A stretch of 64,000 nt of DNA, from NCBI RefSeq assembly GCF_019393635.1, contig NC_057864.1:448092822-448156821 (forward strand), in the 5' to 3' direction. Of the stretch, positions 47,885-58,447 are shown in pieces. The notes beneath the pieces are model-generated. The model saw nothing but the letters and a program-made list of their open reading frames with translations. It was not told the origin of the DNA and ran no database searches. The DNA is from Dromiciops gliroides (taxonomy: Eukaryota > Chordata > Mammalia > Microbiotheria > Microbiotheriidae). The position numbers and the translations under genes were made by a program. How positions within the stretch are numbered: position 1 is the stretch's first letter; each line of letters begins with the position of its first letter.

Positions 47885-48016
47885 CAAATTGGAGTTAGGG
47901 GACATACCTGAGGTCATGAAGTGGGTGACTGTCTTGTGTCTGAAGCCAGGTTTTGGCTGTGGTTCCCCTGGGTCTGGGGTGGATGCTTTGTCCACTGTGT
48001 CACTTAGCTGCCCCAT
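47885..48016 (-). mobile_element. Old SINE copy within the HAL1-like 3' UTR
   Basis: Read in reverse: GGGGCAGCTAAGTGACACAG, TGGACAAAGCATCC, GGCTTCAGACACAAGACAG and CCTAACTCCAATTTG. It is clearly WSINE1/CORE-SINE-like but far more diverged than the young copies. Confidence 0.75.
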
Positions 48017-48179
48017 GGTGACATCTTTAGGGTAAAATTGAGGGGTGAGAGGAATGCACTTGGGGAGGGGGAAGGGCAGAGGTATCATGGGGTGAAATCC
48101 CACATGAAAGAAATAGGAAAGGCTTATGGGGTGGGGGAAGAGATAGGGGAGGAGCAGGGCAGCAAATGAATTTTACACT

Positions 48180-48360
48180 CATCAGAATAGGCTCAAAGAC
48201 TTTAATCTCATCAGAATTGGCTCAAAGAGGGAATAAGGTACACACCCAATTGGGTGGAATAATCTATTTAATCTGGGCAGTAAGTGAACCTAACACTCAT
48301 CAGAATTGGCTCAGGGAAGGAATAACATACATACTCAATTGGATGGAGTAATCTATCTAA
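48180..48360 (+). repeat. Tandem 89-base repeat in the HAL1-like 3' UTR
   Basis: CATCAGAATTGGCTCA starts at 48209 and 48298, and a partial CATCAGAATAGGCTCA at 48180. The two full units share the run through CAATTGGGTGGAATAATCTA with substitutions. Confidence 0.85.
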
Positions 48361-49204
48361 CCCTGCAGGAAAATAGGATGGGAAGGGGATAAAGAGAGTG
48401 GGGCAAAAGAAGGGAGGGCAGATTGAAGGAGGGGAAAGACAGAAGCAAATCCCTTTTGAAGAGGGATAGGCTGAACAAAGATAGATAATAGAGTAAATAT
48501 CATGGGGAAGGGAATAGGATGGAGGGAAACGGTTAACAATAGTAATTGTGAAAAAGAGAAAAGGGGGGAAAATTGTACAAAAAATATTTATAGCAACTCT
48601 TTGTGGTGGCTAACAATTGGGAATCAAAGGAGTGTACATCAATTGAGGAATGACTGAAGAAGCTGTGGTATGTGATTGTGCTGGAATGATATTGTGCTAT
48701 AGGAAATGACAAACAGGATGATCCCAGAAAAACCTGGAAAGACTCATATGAAGTGATGAATAGTGAAGTGAGCAGAACTGGGAGGCTATTGTGAATAGTG
48801 ACAGCAGTATTGTTCTATGAGCAATTGTGAATGACTCAACTACTCTAAGCAATAAAATGATCCACGACAATCCCAAAGGACTAATTATGAAGCATACTAT
48901 CCACCCCCATAGAAAGAACTCATAAAATGAGCACTTGTGGATTGTACATATATAACCTATATCAAATTGGTTGCTGTCTTATGGAGGTTGGGGGAAAGGG
49001 AGGGCAGGAGGAAAATTTGGAACTCTAAATCTTGTGACAATGAATGTTGAAAACTACCCTTACATGTAACTGGAAAAAAATAAAATAAATGTTTGTTGCA
49101 TTGAGAAATAATAATAATAATAATATAAAAATAAAAACTCAATGAAAAAGTTAACTTGATTAAAAATATGAAATACTTATGAAATACAGGGCTAGGAGCT
49201 GATA

Positions 49205-49365
49205 AAGTTTGGCGTAGTGGAAAGGGCTCTAGATCTCACTTGTGAGAACTTGGAAAAGTCACAATTTCACTGGACCACAGCTTCTTCATCAGTGACACAA
49301 GGTGGTTGAACTAGATAACCTTTGAGGTTCCTTCATTTCTATGTGTATGATTCGATGATACAAAG
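49205..49365 (+). mobile_element. MIR/THER-type SINE
   Basis: GGCGTAGTGGAAAGGGCTCT, CTTCTTCATCAGTGACACAA, GGTTGAACTAGATAACCTTT and GTGTATGATTCGATGAT. Confidence 0.7.
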
Positions 49366-50120
49366 AAAAACCACAGACCTTGCTTTTATGGAGTTTACAA
49401 TCCAATGGGAAAGATGTACGAAACAAGGGAGAATTAAAAAAAAAAAAAAGGATAAATGAATCCAAAACCAAAACACAAGGATAGTGCTATGGGCAATTTT
49501 AGGTTGGGAAGATAAAGGGCCTAAACAAGGGTGACTGCAATAAAGAGGATAAAAGTGAATAATATTTTGGAGATAAAATCAACCAACAGGATTTGGCCAA
49601 GATTGAATGATGGCGGAAAGGAAAATTTTGGAAAAGGGATGAGGCAAATATAACTATTGGATTATGAAATTTGGTAGTTTAGAGAGAGAGTGATGCCATC
49701 AACAAATGGGGAAGTTAGGGTGGGGGGAAGTTTTAGGGAAGCTCATGAATTCGATTTTGGACATATAAAATTTGTGGTTCTGGTGAGATAGCCAAGTGTG
49801 GATATATAGGAAGGTCTAGGGAAAAATTGGGAGGGGGAGAGATATAGATTTGTGAGTCATTTGCATTTGGTTCAACACTCAAGAATGGATGAGATCACTG
49901 GAAAAAAAAAAGAGTCAAAGACAAAATTTTAGGGGATATCAATATTCATGGGAAAGGAGGAAGAAGCAGCTCCAGCAAGACAGACAAGAGCAGTCAGAGA
50001 GGTAGAAGGAAAACCACAAGAACACAGGGTCTCAGAAGTTGAGAGAAAAGAGAAAAATAGATAAATATTGTAGCGGTCAGGGAGGGTGAAGAAGGGAAGG
50101 CAGGGGTCGGGGTGGGGATC
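49366..50120 (+). mobile_element. Ancient interspersed repeat, class not determined
   Basis: GGAGTTTACAATCCAATGGG, TCGATTTTGGACATATAAAA and GGATGAGATCACTGG find counterparts in order at 51720 and 52960-53110. Confidence 0.5.
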
Positions 50121-50149
50121 ATTAGATTCAATAAGAAACTTCCTACAAT

Positions 50150-50335
50150 GAAACTGGTGCTAGAATTGGAGTCAGAGTACTTGGGTTAGAATCTCGGTTC
50201 TGCTACTTATTAGTGTGACCTGAGGCAAGTCACTTAATCACTTGATATTTAAGAGCCCTAGTTTTCACATCTATAAAATGAGGAGAATGGACTAACTGGA
50301 TTTTAAGGTCTCTAAATCTATGGTTCTATGATAGA
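50150..50335 (+). mobile_element. MIR/THER-type SINE
   Basis: GGTGCTAGAATTGGAGTCAG, TAGAATCTCGGTTCTGC, GGCAAGTCACTTAATC, TATAAAATGAGGAG and TCTATGGTTCTATGATAG. Confidence 0.8.
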
Positions 50336-50452
50336 AAGGGATGGAAGCCAGGAGACTGTGAGACAAATACCAAAGTCATGGAGAAAGGACAGTGACTTAA
50401 TTTGAATTTAGTCCTGAATACTTTGGCATAGAAGTCCAGACTGATGATATTT

Positions 50453-50642
50453 AAGAAATCAGGTAGTAGGGGCAGCTAGGTGGCACAGTGGATAAAGCAC
50501 CGGCCCTGGATTCAGAAGGACCCGAATTCAAATCTGGCCTCAGACACTTGTGTGTCTGTGTGACCCTGGGCAAGTCACTGAACCCTCATTGCCCTTCCAA
50601 AAAAAAAAAAGAAAAGAAAAGAAAAAAAAGAAATCAGTTAGT
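50453..50642 (+). mobile_element. WSINE1-type SINE with target-site duplication
   Basis: GGGGCAGCTAGGTGGCACAG to CCCTCATTGCCC with an AAAAG tail and a small deletion after CAGACACTTG. Flanks AAGAAATCAGGTAGT (50453-50467) and AAGAAATCAGTTAGT (50628-50642) differ at one base. Confidence 0.93.
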
Positions 50643-51084
50643 TGAAGCAACCTTAAAAGGATAAAAAAAAGGTGGGAAGGGGAAGAGAATTGGGAGTATG
50701 AGTAAGGAAGAGATAAGGAAAGAAAATAACTGGTTTTTCCCTCTAAGTGATTAAAAAATGGTTTGAGTATACTAGAATTTTGACATGTCCATGACATCAT
50801 TAATGGGATTTCTGTGGGTACAGAGAAGTCAATCAGAATGAAAATTGGGTTTTTAACAGTGATGAAACTGAAACAGATTATTCTAATAATTCTTAAAGCT
50901 CTGGGAAAATCAGGTGATATTGAATATAATGAATGTCCTCTGTAAAATGGTCAGATGTCATTTAAGTCTTAAGTCAGGGCTGACTTTAGATTTTTTCTTT
51001 ATGAACAAGTGTTTGTTACATGGCAGCAAATCTAGAGCTTTGGTCTGAAGGTAAAAGTATGACAATAGCAACAAATTCAACATT
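50643..51084. other. Noncoding DNA, no feature recognised
   Basis: No gene or repeat called. Confidence 0.45.
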
Positions 51085-51269
51085 GAAAAAAGCCATTTAG
51101 GGGCAGCTAGGTAGTGCAGTGGATAAAGCACTGGCCCTGGATTCAGAACTACATGAGTTCAAACACCACCTCAGACACTTGAGACTTACTAGCTGTGTGA
51201 CCCTGGGCAAGTCACTTAACCCCCATTGCCCCTCCAAAAAAAAAAAAAAAGGAGGAAAAAAGCCATTTA
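51085..51269 (+). mobile_element. Young WSINE1-type SINE with exact 15-base target duplication
   Basis: GGGGCAGCTAGGTAGTGCAG to CCCCCATTGCCCCTCC with an A-run. GAAAAAAGCCATTTA flanks it exactly (51085-51099 and 51255-51269). Confidence 0.95.
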
Positions 51270-51409
51270 TTTGTGGAAGCACCAACATGGAGACCAAATT
51301 AGAGCATATAATTATAAAACATTTTTTCCACTGTCTATCCTTATTTATTGTAACAACATCGATTATCCACACAATGCTTTTCAGTTTTCAGGAAATGTTC
51401 ACATCTTCT

Positions 51410-51615
51410 AGATATTTTGACATTTATGATAACCCTTGAGGCTGATATTATCACCCTTGTTTATAGGTGAGTCATAGTTGAGTGTCTTAAATCTTAAATC
51501 ACATCCACAGTCCCAAGGTCACACAACCTTGTGTACATATGAGAAAAAAAAAAGAAAAAGAAAACAAACCACATATATTCTAATTCTAGATTGGTGGCCT
51601 TTCCACCACTGTACT
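51410..51615 (-). mobile_element. Worn MIR
   Basis: TGATATTATCACCCTTGTTT, ATAGGTGAGTCATAGTTGAG and CAGTCCCAAGGTCACACAAC. Confidence 0.6.
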
Positions 51616-52122
51616 GCTTCTTCCATTTCCTACTTATAACATGCCAGGTATTGTACAAAACATGGAAATTCAACAAGCATTCATTAAGTGCCTACTAAAT
51701 ATGGCAGGCAATGTGCTAGGCTCTGGGGAACAATTCTTTCCCTCAGGGAGTTACATTCTATCCAGGGAATTAACATTTGCATATATAAAAATACAAAATC
51801 TATACAGTATAAACACAAAGCAATTTCAGGAGATGGATGGGAACTAGCAACTAAGAGGGTAATTCATATAGGAATTGGCTCATGAGCTGAGATTTGGAGG
51901 AAACTGCAGATTCTAAGAGGTAAAAATGCAGAAAGAATGCATTTTCAATATGGGGGATGACCTGTGCAAAGGCAAGAAAATATGAAACAGACTGTTTTGT
52001 AAGAGGAACAGTAAGTAGGCCAGTTTGGTCTTTTGGCCCAGAATGCAATAAGGGAAATAATGTATAAGTTTTAAAAGGTAGGCTAGAGTGAAATTGATAA
52101 AGGCTTTGTATGTTGAAAGGAG

Positions 52123-52138
52123 TATGTGTGTGTGTGCA

Positions 52139-52177
<39 letters not shown>
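52123..52177. repeat. (TG)n-(TA)n microsatellite
   Basis: TG units with one CATG break pass into TA units, next to the tail of a minus-strand SINE. Confidence 0.95.
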
Positions 52178-52181
<4 letters not shown>

Positions 52182-52325
52182 TTTTTTTGGTAGGGCAATG
52201 AGGGTTAAGTGACTTGCCCAGGGTCACACAGCTAGTAAGTGTCAAGTGTCTGAGGCTGGATTTGAACTCAGGTCCTCCTAAATCCAGGGCCAGTGCTCTA
52301 TCTACTGCACCACCTAGCTGCCCCA
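52178..52325 (-). mobile_element. WSINE1-type SINE
   Basis: T-run, GGTAGGGCAATGAGGGTTAA to ACTGCACCACCTAGCTGCCC. AGGAGT lies on both sides of the SINE-plus-microsatellite unit but is too short to prove a target duplication. Confidence 0.93.
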
Positions 52326-52408
52326 GGAGTTTATATTTTAACAAAGAGACAACAGGGAGTCACAGGGGCTTTTTAAGTGAGGGAGTGAGATGGTCAAACC
52401 AGTGCTTT

Positions 52409-52642
52409 AGGAATATTATCGCTTTGTTTTTTTGTTTGTTTTGTTTGTTTGGTTTTGTTTTTAAAGTTGAGATTTTTTGTTTGTTTTTTTGCGGGGCAAT
52501 GAGGGTTAAGTGACTTGCCCAGGGTCACACAGCTAGTAAGTGTCAAGTGTCTGAGGCCGGATTTGAACTCAGGTCCTCCTGAATCCAGGGCCTGTGTTTT
52601 ATCCACTGCACCACCTAGCCGCCCCAGGAATATGATCACTTT
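52409..52642 (-). mobile_element. WSINE1-type SINE with long TTTG tail and target-site duplication
   Basis: Tail of TTTG/TTTTT units (52426-52490), then GCGGGGCAATGAGGGTTAAG to ACTGCACCACCTAGCCGCCC. Flanks AGGAATATTATCGCTTT (52409-52425) and AGGAATATGATCACTTT (52626-52642) differ at two bases. Confidence 0.93.
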
Positions 52643-53300
52643 GGAAGCTGCATGGAGCAGGGATTGGAGAAAGTAGAGACTTAAGGAAGGAAGACTAGTT
52701 AGGAGGCTGTTGTATTAGTTCAAAGGAGACGCTGAGGAACTGAATGAGAGCTGTTGAGGTGCCACTGGAGAAAATGAGTTGGACACAACAGATTTGAAAG
52801 TAGAATGGATTAGACTTGCTAACTGACTTATTATGAGTGAGAAAGAAGGAAAAGTAGAGAAGTTGTGAACATGGGTGAATGAAGAATAGTGATGTCCTTG
52901 ACAGGAATACAGAAGTTAGGGAAAGGGGTAGGTTGTGGAGGGAAAGATATGAGGTTCTGATTTAGACATGTTGAGTTTGAGATGCCCACTGACCATTAAT
53001 TGGAAATGTCCAATAAGGAGGTGATGGTGTGAGAATGGAGGTCAAAAGATACATGGGCTGAATATACTGCTCTGGAAGTCACTGAATCCATGAGAGTTGA
53101 TCAGATCACTGAAAAAGAAGGTATAGATGGAAAAAGATGAATGGCTCAGAATGGATCCTGGGATATGTCCACCATTAGAGGCAGGTTGTGGATGATGGAG
53201 AGAAAGAAGGAATAGCCAGGCAGAGGAGAGAAAAACCAAGAATAAGGATCCAGGAAGCGAAGGTGGTCAATGGTTTCAAATGCTCCTTTTAAAACAATAG

Positions 53301-56270
53301 CTTTCATCTTAGGCATATACATAAATAAGGTCATTATTAGTGTTTTCATGACTCAATGATTACTCTGGTACATTATTCTGAATACACACAGCAAATGTTT
53401 ACAGATGTCGATAATGTTAGTAAAAGATGTTAATGGGAGAGCAGAACAATTGCCTCTCATGATACTGATTTCAATATATTAAAGATGTATTTTGAATATC
53501 ATTAACACAACTTTGTGAATCTCTCCTCCATGAACTTCAATTCTTCTTGGACTTCTTTACACTTTCCATCTGTAGAATTCCTGTACTCCATCAGTTTATT
53601 GTGAAGAGTAGCGACCGCCTTTATTTGTGTCCTTTTAGATTTAGGGGGTGCCCCCTAGTTCTAATATTCTAGGAGTTTGAGCACTGTTCTGAGGCTACCC
53701 TAATCCTTATGAATTAGGATTTTATATACCTTGGTCACAGCCCCTTTCGATCTCTGTACAGGTCCCAAAGGCACGTAAATACACATGAAGACAAACATGA
53801 ACTAAACTGAATTACTTTCCTTTACTAAATGCAGCATGTGATTGATGGGGTGTAGTGCAGGGTCTCAATGTGAAACACAGTAGTGAGCAAGAATGTGATC
53901 AAAATATCATCATCTTGGTATCACTGGAGAAGAGACTATTGTGAAAGTGATTAGTGAAACAAGGACACGACAAGTTCAAATAATTTTCTATTATGACAAT
54001 TTGGGAAAGGGACCAAAAAAGTTTATGTATGTATATTTACAGGTTTATAACATATCATGTGACATAAATTATATATTATATATATTATGTAATATATAAC
54101 ACATATACATATATGTGTGTGCTTATGAACTTTGGAGGAGGGGCAGTGGTTGTCATTTGGGGGTTAGCATGGACAAAATGGGGCTGTTAATGCTTCCCTT
54201 CTCCTTAGCTCACCAATATGCTCTAAAAGGCTTTGGGATACACTTAGAAGTGTGTTTGCAAAAAAGGACTTGTTGAAAGGTAATGAGGTGGTGTGACCTT
54301 TGAGAAGTTGTTCAAGATGTAAAGGACAGGGACAAGGGACACAAAGAAAGATGGGAAGAAGTAATGGGTGCATGAGGGAGCAAGGAGCTAGGAGGTGCTA
54401 GTGACTGTGTGAAGGAGAGGCAGCAGAGAGGAAAGGAGAGCTATGGGGTAGGAAGTCACCCCTGGGGTTCAGAAGACAATAACAGAAGACAAGGAGGATC
54501 TTGACTGACATATCTTATGAGGAGAGGAACGAGGCTGAAGATAGGAAGGCTCAACTAGGAAGAGTCTAATAGAGAAGAGAGGAGAGTTTTTATAGTAACT
54601 TATAGAGATGAAGTAACGGATGCACCAGAGATGATAGAAGCAGCAGTAACAGGCTTTGGTATAACATGGGTCTGAAGAGTAAAGAGCATGGTTCCCAGGA
54701 TGCTCTTGGGGTCAAACACGTGGTGGGGGTGTGATTATCAAAGGGCTATGGCCAGCAGGAAGCTGTAACAATTCATACCTCCCCAGTACTGAGCATGTGG
54801 GAGCCTGAAGGATTTCATGAATAAGAAGCAGCAAGTATTAAATAGGCATTGAAAAAAGGCAAGCAGTAAAATCTGTGGAAAAAATAAGATCATTCACTGG
54901 GGAACCATCAACTTCAAAAATTCCACTGTTGGCTATTTTTCTATCGTGAGCCTAGGAGAGGAAAGGCTTGTTCCCTCAGAGCTACCATAAAACCCGCCTG
55001 TGGTCTTGTGTCCATGTGAGTATTTGCTTTCAGTTCAGGTGCAAGAGACTTCTTCTGGTGAGCCTCTCTATATATCAGAAGAGAGATCTCCTGCCCACCC
55101 ATGTTGGCCTCTGGTTTCTACTCTACACATTCCTTTTTCTAGAGCCCATTTTTCATTGTAATAACTGGGCTAGTCAAATGTCAGTTGGTCATCAGCCAAG
55201 TAACCCCTTCTTGGGGAAACTCTCAATTTCTGAGGCCTCTATAGGGAGTTCCTTTACTACCACCTTCGGTTGTTCTCAGTAGGTTCTCCAATAGGACATA
55301 GTAATGGGTAGGTATTAAAGATGGTCACTCGTTGATTAGTCCCCCTCATTTCAAAAATTTGAACCCGGATTCTATGTCATGAATGGATGCAATAAATTTA
55401 TAAAACATCCCTGCCAATTCTGAATATGGTCACAAAACATCAGATGGGAGACATAAAATATATCATGTTTTGTCTCTACTCTGTTCTGAAGAGAATAACT
55501 GTGGACTTGGTTCAGGGTCAATGGAATGCAAGCAAGATATTAACTTACATTTGCTAAACTCAACATTTTTTTTTTTAACCAACATCCAAATACTCCGTTC
55601 ATCTGAGTGCTGAGATTGAAGTCTAAAAGCCAAATGTTTGTTAGTGAGCTAAGATTGCAGATCTAAGAGACATGGTAATAAACTATAACCCTTCAAACTT
55701 AATAAATCTGGGGGAAAAAAGAGAGGAGGTAGCACTACACACTTCCCAGGAAACCATTCCAAAAGACTGCAGACTGACCAGGGATGCTTGCCCCTGAATA
55801 TCTTTGAGGAAGCCCTAAGAGCTGCAGAAAGGAAATGTATGTTTCTTATGCTGCCCTTTCCCATGGATATGAAACAGGAGTACATGCATTGGTAGAAATT
55901 GTCAATTTTTTAAAAAATCACTCTTTGTGAAGAATTTCTGGAATATTTTCCATTTTTCATTAGATATTTATTGAGAGCCTACTGTGTACTCTGAGTTGAA
56001 GTTGAGGTAGACTTGTTACAAGGTGACACCACACAGGAATTTGAACTTCCTGAGGACTGTTATGACACAGATGGCTGTCTGGGCTCATCAGTTTCAGTCA
56101 CCCATAAAATATAGCCAAAGTATAAAAACAACACCTTCTCCCTTTATGGAGTAACTATCATATAGATTTTTTTTTTTATTCAGCTTCTTGGTTAAAAATA
56201 TTGTTGAAAATTGGCTGTAATATTCTTGAAGAACAATATTCTACATACAGGTTGAACTCCAGTGTCTTAC
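53301..56270. other. AT-rich noncoding DNA, no gene
   Basis: No reading frame is convincing. A TA-rich simple stretch lies at about 54061-54120. The AG-rich stretch at 54230-54700 may be worn repeat, and 53640-53790 may be reverse CR1/L3 debris; neither can be called. Confidence 0.45.
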
Positions 56271-56274
56271 TTAA

Positions 56275-56480
56275 TGTTTAAATGTGCATCCTTGAGAGGA
56301 AGCCTATCACATACATTGAATGAATGAACAATGCACTCATAAAGCTTTTGCTATGTGCAAAGCGTTGTGTTAAGTGCTACAAATAATCAAGTAAGCAACT
56401 TTAAAGAGGAGGAGCTTTTCACCTAAATACAGTGGCCTGGCACATAGCAGATGCCGTATAAAATGCTGATGTCCTCTCCT
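56275..56480 (+). mobile_element. L2/MIR-like tail fragments
   Basis: TTGAATGAATGAACAATGCA, TGTGCAAAGCGTTGTGTTAA and GCCTGGCACATAGCAGATGC then CGTATAAAATGCTGATG. Confidence 0.5.
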
Positions 56481-56677
56481 CCCCTACCCCCCTAACTATC
56501 AAATGATTCTTCTACCTTACAAACTCTTGCTCTCTATCCTCATGGAATAGGTCAGGCCAAGAATATGTTCCTGATCTATTCAAAATTACTTTTGTAAAAT
56601 GAACCAGATGGAGATTGGTGGGGGGGGAAAACCTCCCAAAACCTGCAGCATCACTTGAACCCTGACCCCAACAATCC

Positions 56678-56882
56678 AAGAAGAAGAAGGAGGAGGAGAA
56701 GGAGGAGAAGGAGGAGAAGAAGGAAAAGGAGGAGAAGGAGAAGGAGAAGGAGGAGAAGGAGAAGGAGGAAAAGGAGGAGAAGGAGAAGGAGGAAAAGGAG
56801 GAGAAGGAGGAGGAGAAGGAGGAGAAGAAGGAAAAGGAGGAGAAGGAGGAGGAGAAGGAGAAGGAGAAGAAGAAGAAGAAGA
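56678..56882. repeat. Long purine tract of GAA/GGA units
   Basis: About 205 bases of uninterrupted purine on the plus strand are built from irregularly alternating AAG, AGG and GAGAAGGAG units. It translates as poly-Arg/Lys on one strand and poly-Ser/Phe or poly-Leu on the other, which explains the long spurious reading frames here. It lies about 285-490 bases downstream of the WARS2 stop. Confidence 0.95.
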
Positions 56883-56905
56883 GGCAGAAGCAGCAGCAGC
56901 AGCAT
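56883..56905. repeat. Short CAG repeat
   Basis: A GCAGAAGCAGCAGCAGCAGC tract directly abuts the purine run on the plus strand and gives CTG repeats on the WARS2-sense strand. Confidence 0.85.
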
Positions 56906-56942
56906 GGTATTTTGGAGTATTTAGGCATGCTGATTGCTTTCT

Positions 56943-56948
56943 TTTTAT
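56943..56948 (-). terminator. WARS2: Candidate WARS2 polyadenylation signal AATAAA
   Basis: The minus strand reads AATAAA about 220 bases past the WARS2 stop codon. It is the nearest canonical signal I found downstream. A CTG-repeat stretch and a long pyrimidine run follow on the transcribed strand. Whether it is used is not shown. WARS2 transcripts in other mammals can have longer 3' UTRs, and the hexamer could be chance in AT-rich DNA. Confidence 0.35.
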
Positions 56949-57165
56949 TTTTTTCTGATGGCAAAATTTTGCTTATGGGATTTGGAAAAGTGATACTTAT
57001 TTAAGGTCATGAGACATTGCTTCCTCATCTTAAGTCGGGGTGGGGGGGAAGGGGGGGGAGGGGGGGAGGGGAGTCCAACGAAAAGGTCATAAGAAATACA
57101 GTCTTCTGTCTATGAAATCAGCTGCCTTCATTAGAGATATTCATGATTATTTGATCATGGTCCTA
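56949..57165 (-). other. WARS2: Candidate WARS2 3' UTR
   Basis: This is the stretch between the WARS2 stop codon and the nearest AATAAA. It is non-repetitive apart from a G-rich run (about 57037-57073 on the plus strand, so C-rich in the transcript). The assignment depends on the polyadenylation signal being used. Confidence 0.4.
57037..57073. repeat. G-rich tract
   Basis: Successive runs of three to eight G are separated by single A or T bases on the plus strand. This arrangement could form a G-quadruplex. It lies within 130 bases of the WARS2 stop codon. Confidence 0.8.
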
Positions 57166-57611
57166 TCAAAAACCTACCAATTTCTTGACTTCTTGGCACA
57201 CAGGCTTTGCTAGTTCTTTGGCTTTTTCTGCCCCAACCTGTAAAACCTTCCTCAAGTGGTCTTTTTCCATCTTCAGTCTCTCAATCTCACTTCTAATTGG
57301 TGCAAATTTCTGAATGACAGCCTCTGCCACTACAACTTTGTAGCGAGCAGTATCAAGACCGGCACTCTGCTGGATAACTTCTTCTACTGTGAGGCCCGTC
57401 ACTGCAGCATGAATTTCCACCATATTGGAGACACCCATTCGGGTGGATGGATCATAGGTCACCTCTGAAGTGAAGTCTGTGACAGCTTTACGGAATTTCA
57501 TCACAATCTCCTCTGGGCTGTCTGTTATCCTAATGGTTGCTAGTTTGTCAGGGTCCGATTTTGACATTTTGGATGAAGGATCACGGAGTGATTTTACTTT
57601 CTTCATAGAGG
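57166..57611 (-). CDS. WARS2: WARS2 last coding exon, with KMSKS loop and C-terminal domain
   Basis: Seen: on the minus strand an AG acceptor (57612-57613) precedes an exon that completes the split Thr codon. It then encodes 147 residues from [11 protein letters not shown] to KKLVGF and a TGA stop at 57166-57168. [11 protein letters not shown], about 12 residues in, is the class I synthetase KMSKS loop that stabilises the transition state of amino-acid activation. The rest, with [18 protein letters not shown] and the charged helical stretch [16 protein letters not shown], matches the alpha-helical anticodon-recognition region of bacterial-type and mitochondrial TrpRS. With the upstream exon, about half of the roughly 360-residue protein is present. 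The frame is open, with no frameshift or premature stop. A methionine six codons upstream in the intron also opens the frame, but splicing, not that ATG, sets the exon start. Confidence 0.96.
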
Positions 57612-58299
57612 CTAAGAACAAGAACAAAAATAATTAGTGTCTAGTTCTCTAAACAAGACATGGATATTGACCCAACAGTTGTGGTTCTTCTCCAGGAAGA
57701 ATGCATCAGACAGAAGGTGGGGAGGAAACCCCAAGGTTGTGATCTCCAATGTCTAGCACAGAGTAGGTGCCTAATAAATGTTTGCTGAAATTGAATGGAA
57801 ACTTGTGTGCCTATTAATGTAATCTTTGGATAATAAATGATGACCACAGTAGTGGAAACTGAAGTAGATCATGGAAGACCTTAATCTAACTTCTCTGAAT
57901 CTTCTAACTCTTATATGCTTTATGAATTTCCTTATTTCACATGCCACAGAGCTACTGAAGTATTTGGGTTACTCTTTTGGTATGTTAATGGGTAGAAAAG
58001 CCTAAAAATAAAAGTAGGTTTTATTCTAGTTTTAGCAGGCTCTTCCCCCACTAGTTGATAATGTATATATGCACGGTACATTCAAGGAATTTTTTTTTTA
58101 ATTCAGAAATGACATTAATTATTTGGGCAGAAATATAATATTTGGCTTGTTTCACCAGATGGTTCTTCTTGTGTAGTATAGTCTAAAGGAGTTCATTATT
58201 GCCTGGATAAATGGCTTGCAAATATTAATTAGTAGAAAAATTATAATATAATGCATAATTATTTGGGGGAGATTCAAATATAAGAAAAAACTTCTCAAC

Positions 58300-58440
58300 A
58301 ATTATAGGACTTTTGAGTTGGAAGAATGTTTTACTTGTCTTTCTTACATATCTAGTCTAACCCCATTAATGGGGAAACAGACCTAGAGAAGCTAAATTAT
58401 TTGTCCAAGTTCACACAGCTAATTAGTGGCAAAAATGGTA
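58300..58440 (-). mobile_element. MIR in the WARS2 last intron
   Basis: CATATCTAGTCTAACCCCAT, GGGGAAACAGACCTAGAGAA and CAAGTTCACACAGCTAATTA. Confidence 0.7.
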
Positions 58441-58447
58441 TTTGTAA

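Larger units (their letters stand above)
46331..49100 (+). mobile_element. HAL1-like (half-L1) retrotransposon, inactive
   Basis: It starts with an L1-like 5' UTR (GGGTGGAGCCGAGATGGCAG). An ORF1-like coding region follows (46931-47840), then a 3' UTR with the marsupial L1-type end (CAAAGGAGTGTACATCAATT, TACATATATAACCTATATCA, TTACATGTAACTGG) and an A-rich tail near 49080-49100. No endonuclease or reverse transcriptase lies between ORF1 and the 3' UTR. That is the structure known for HAL1 elements, which rely on L1 machinery. Its 2.8-kb length fits. An old SINE-like segment (47885-48016) and an 89-base tandem repeat lie in the 3' UTR. No target duplication was identified. Confidence 0.75.
51660..53300 (+). 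mobile_element. Ancient interspersed repeat, class not determined, carrying two SINEs
   Basis: TTCATTAAGTGCCTACTAAA, ATGCTAGGCTCTGGGG-type start, CTGTGCAAAGGCAAGAAAAT, AACAGGGAGTCACAGGGGCT, GAGTGAGATGGTCAAACC, TTAGGAGGCTGTTGTATTAG and GACATGTTGAGTTTGAGATG occur in the order of a mammalian-wide repeat that I recognise but cannot name. The SINEs at 52178 and 52409 interrupt it without disturbing that order. Confidence 0.55.

Noticed and set aside
56655..56924. Long Arg/Lys-rich and Leu/Ser-rich reading frames on both strands
   Set aside because: They are translations of the purine tract. Length comes from absence of stop codons in GAA/GGA repeats.
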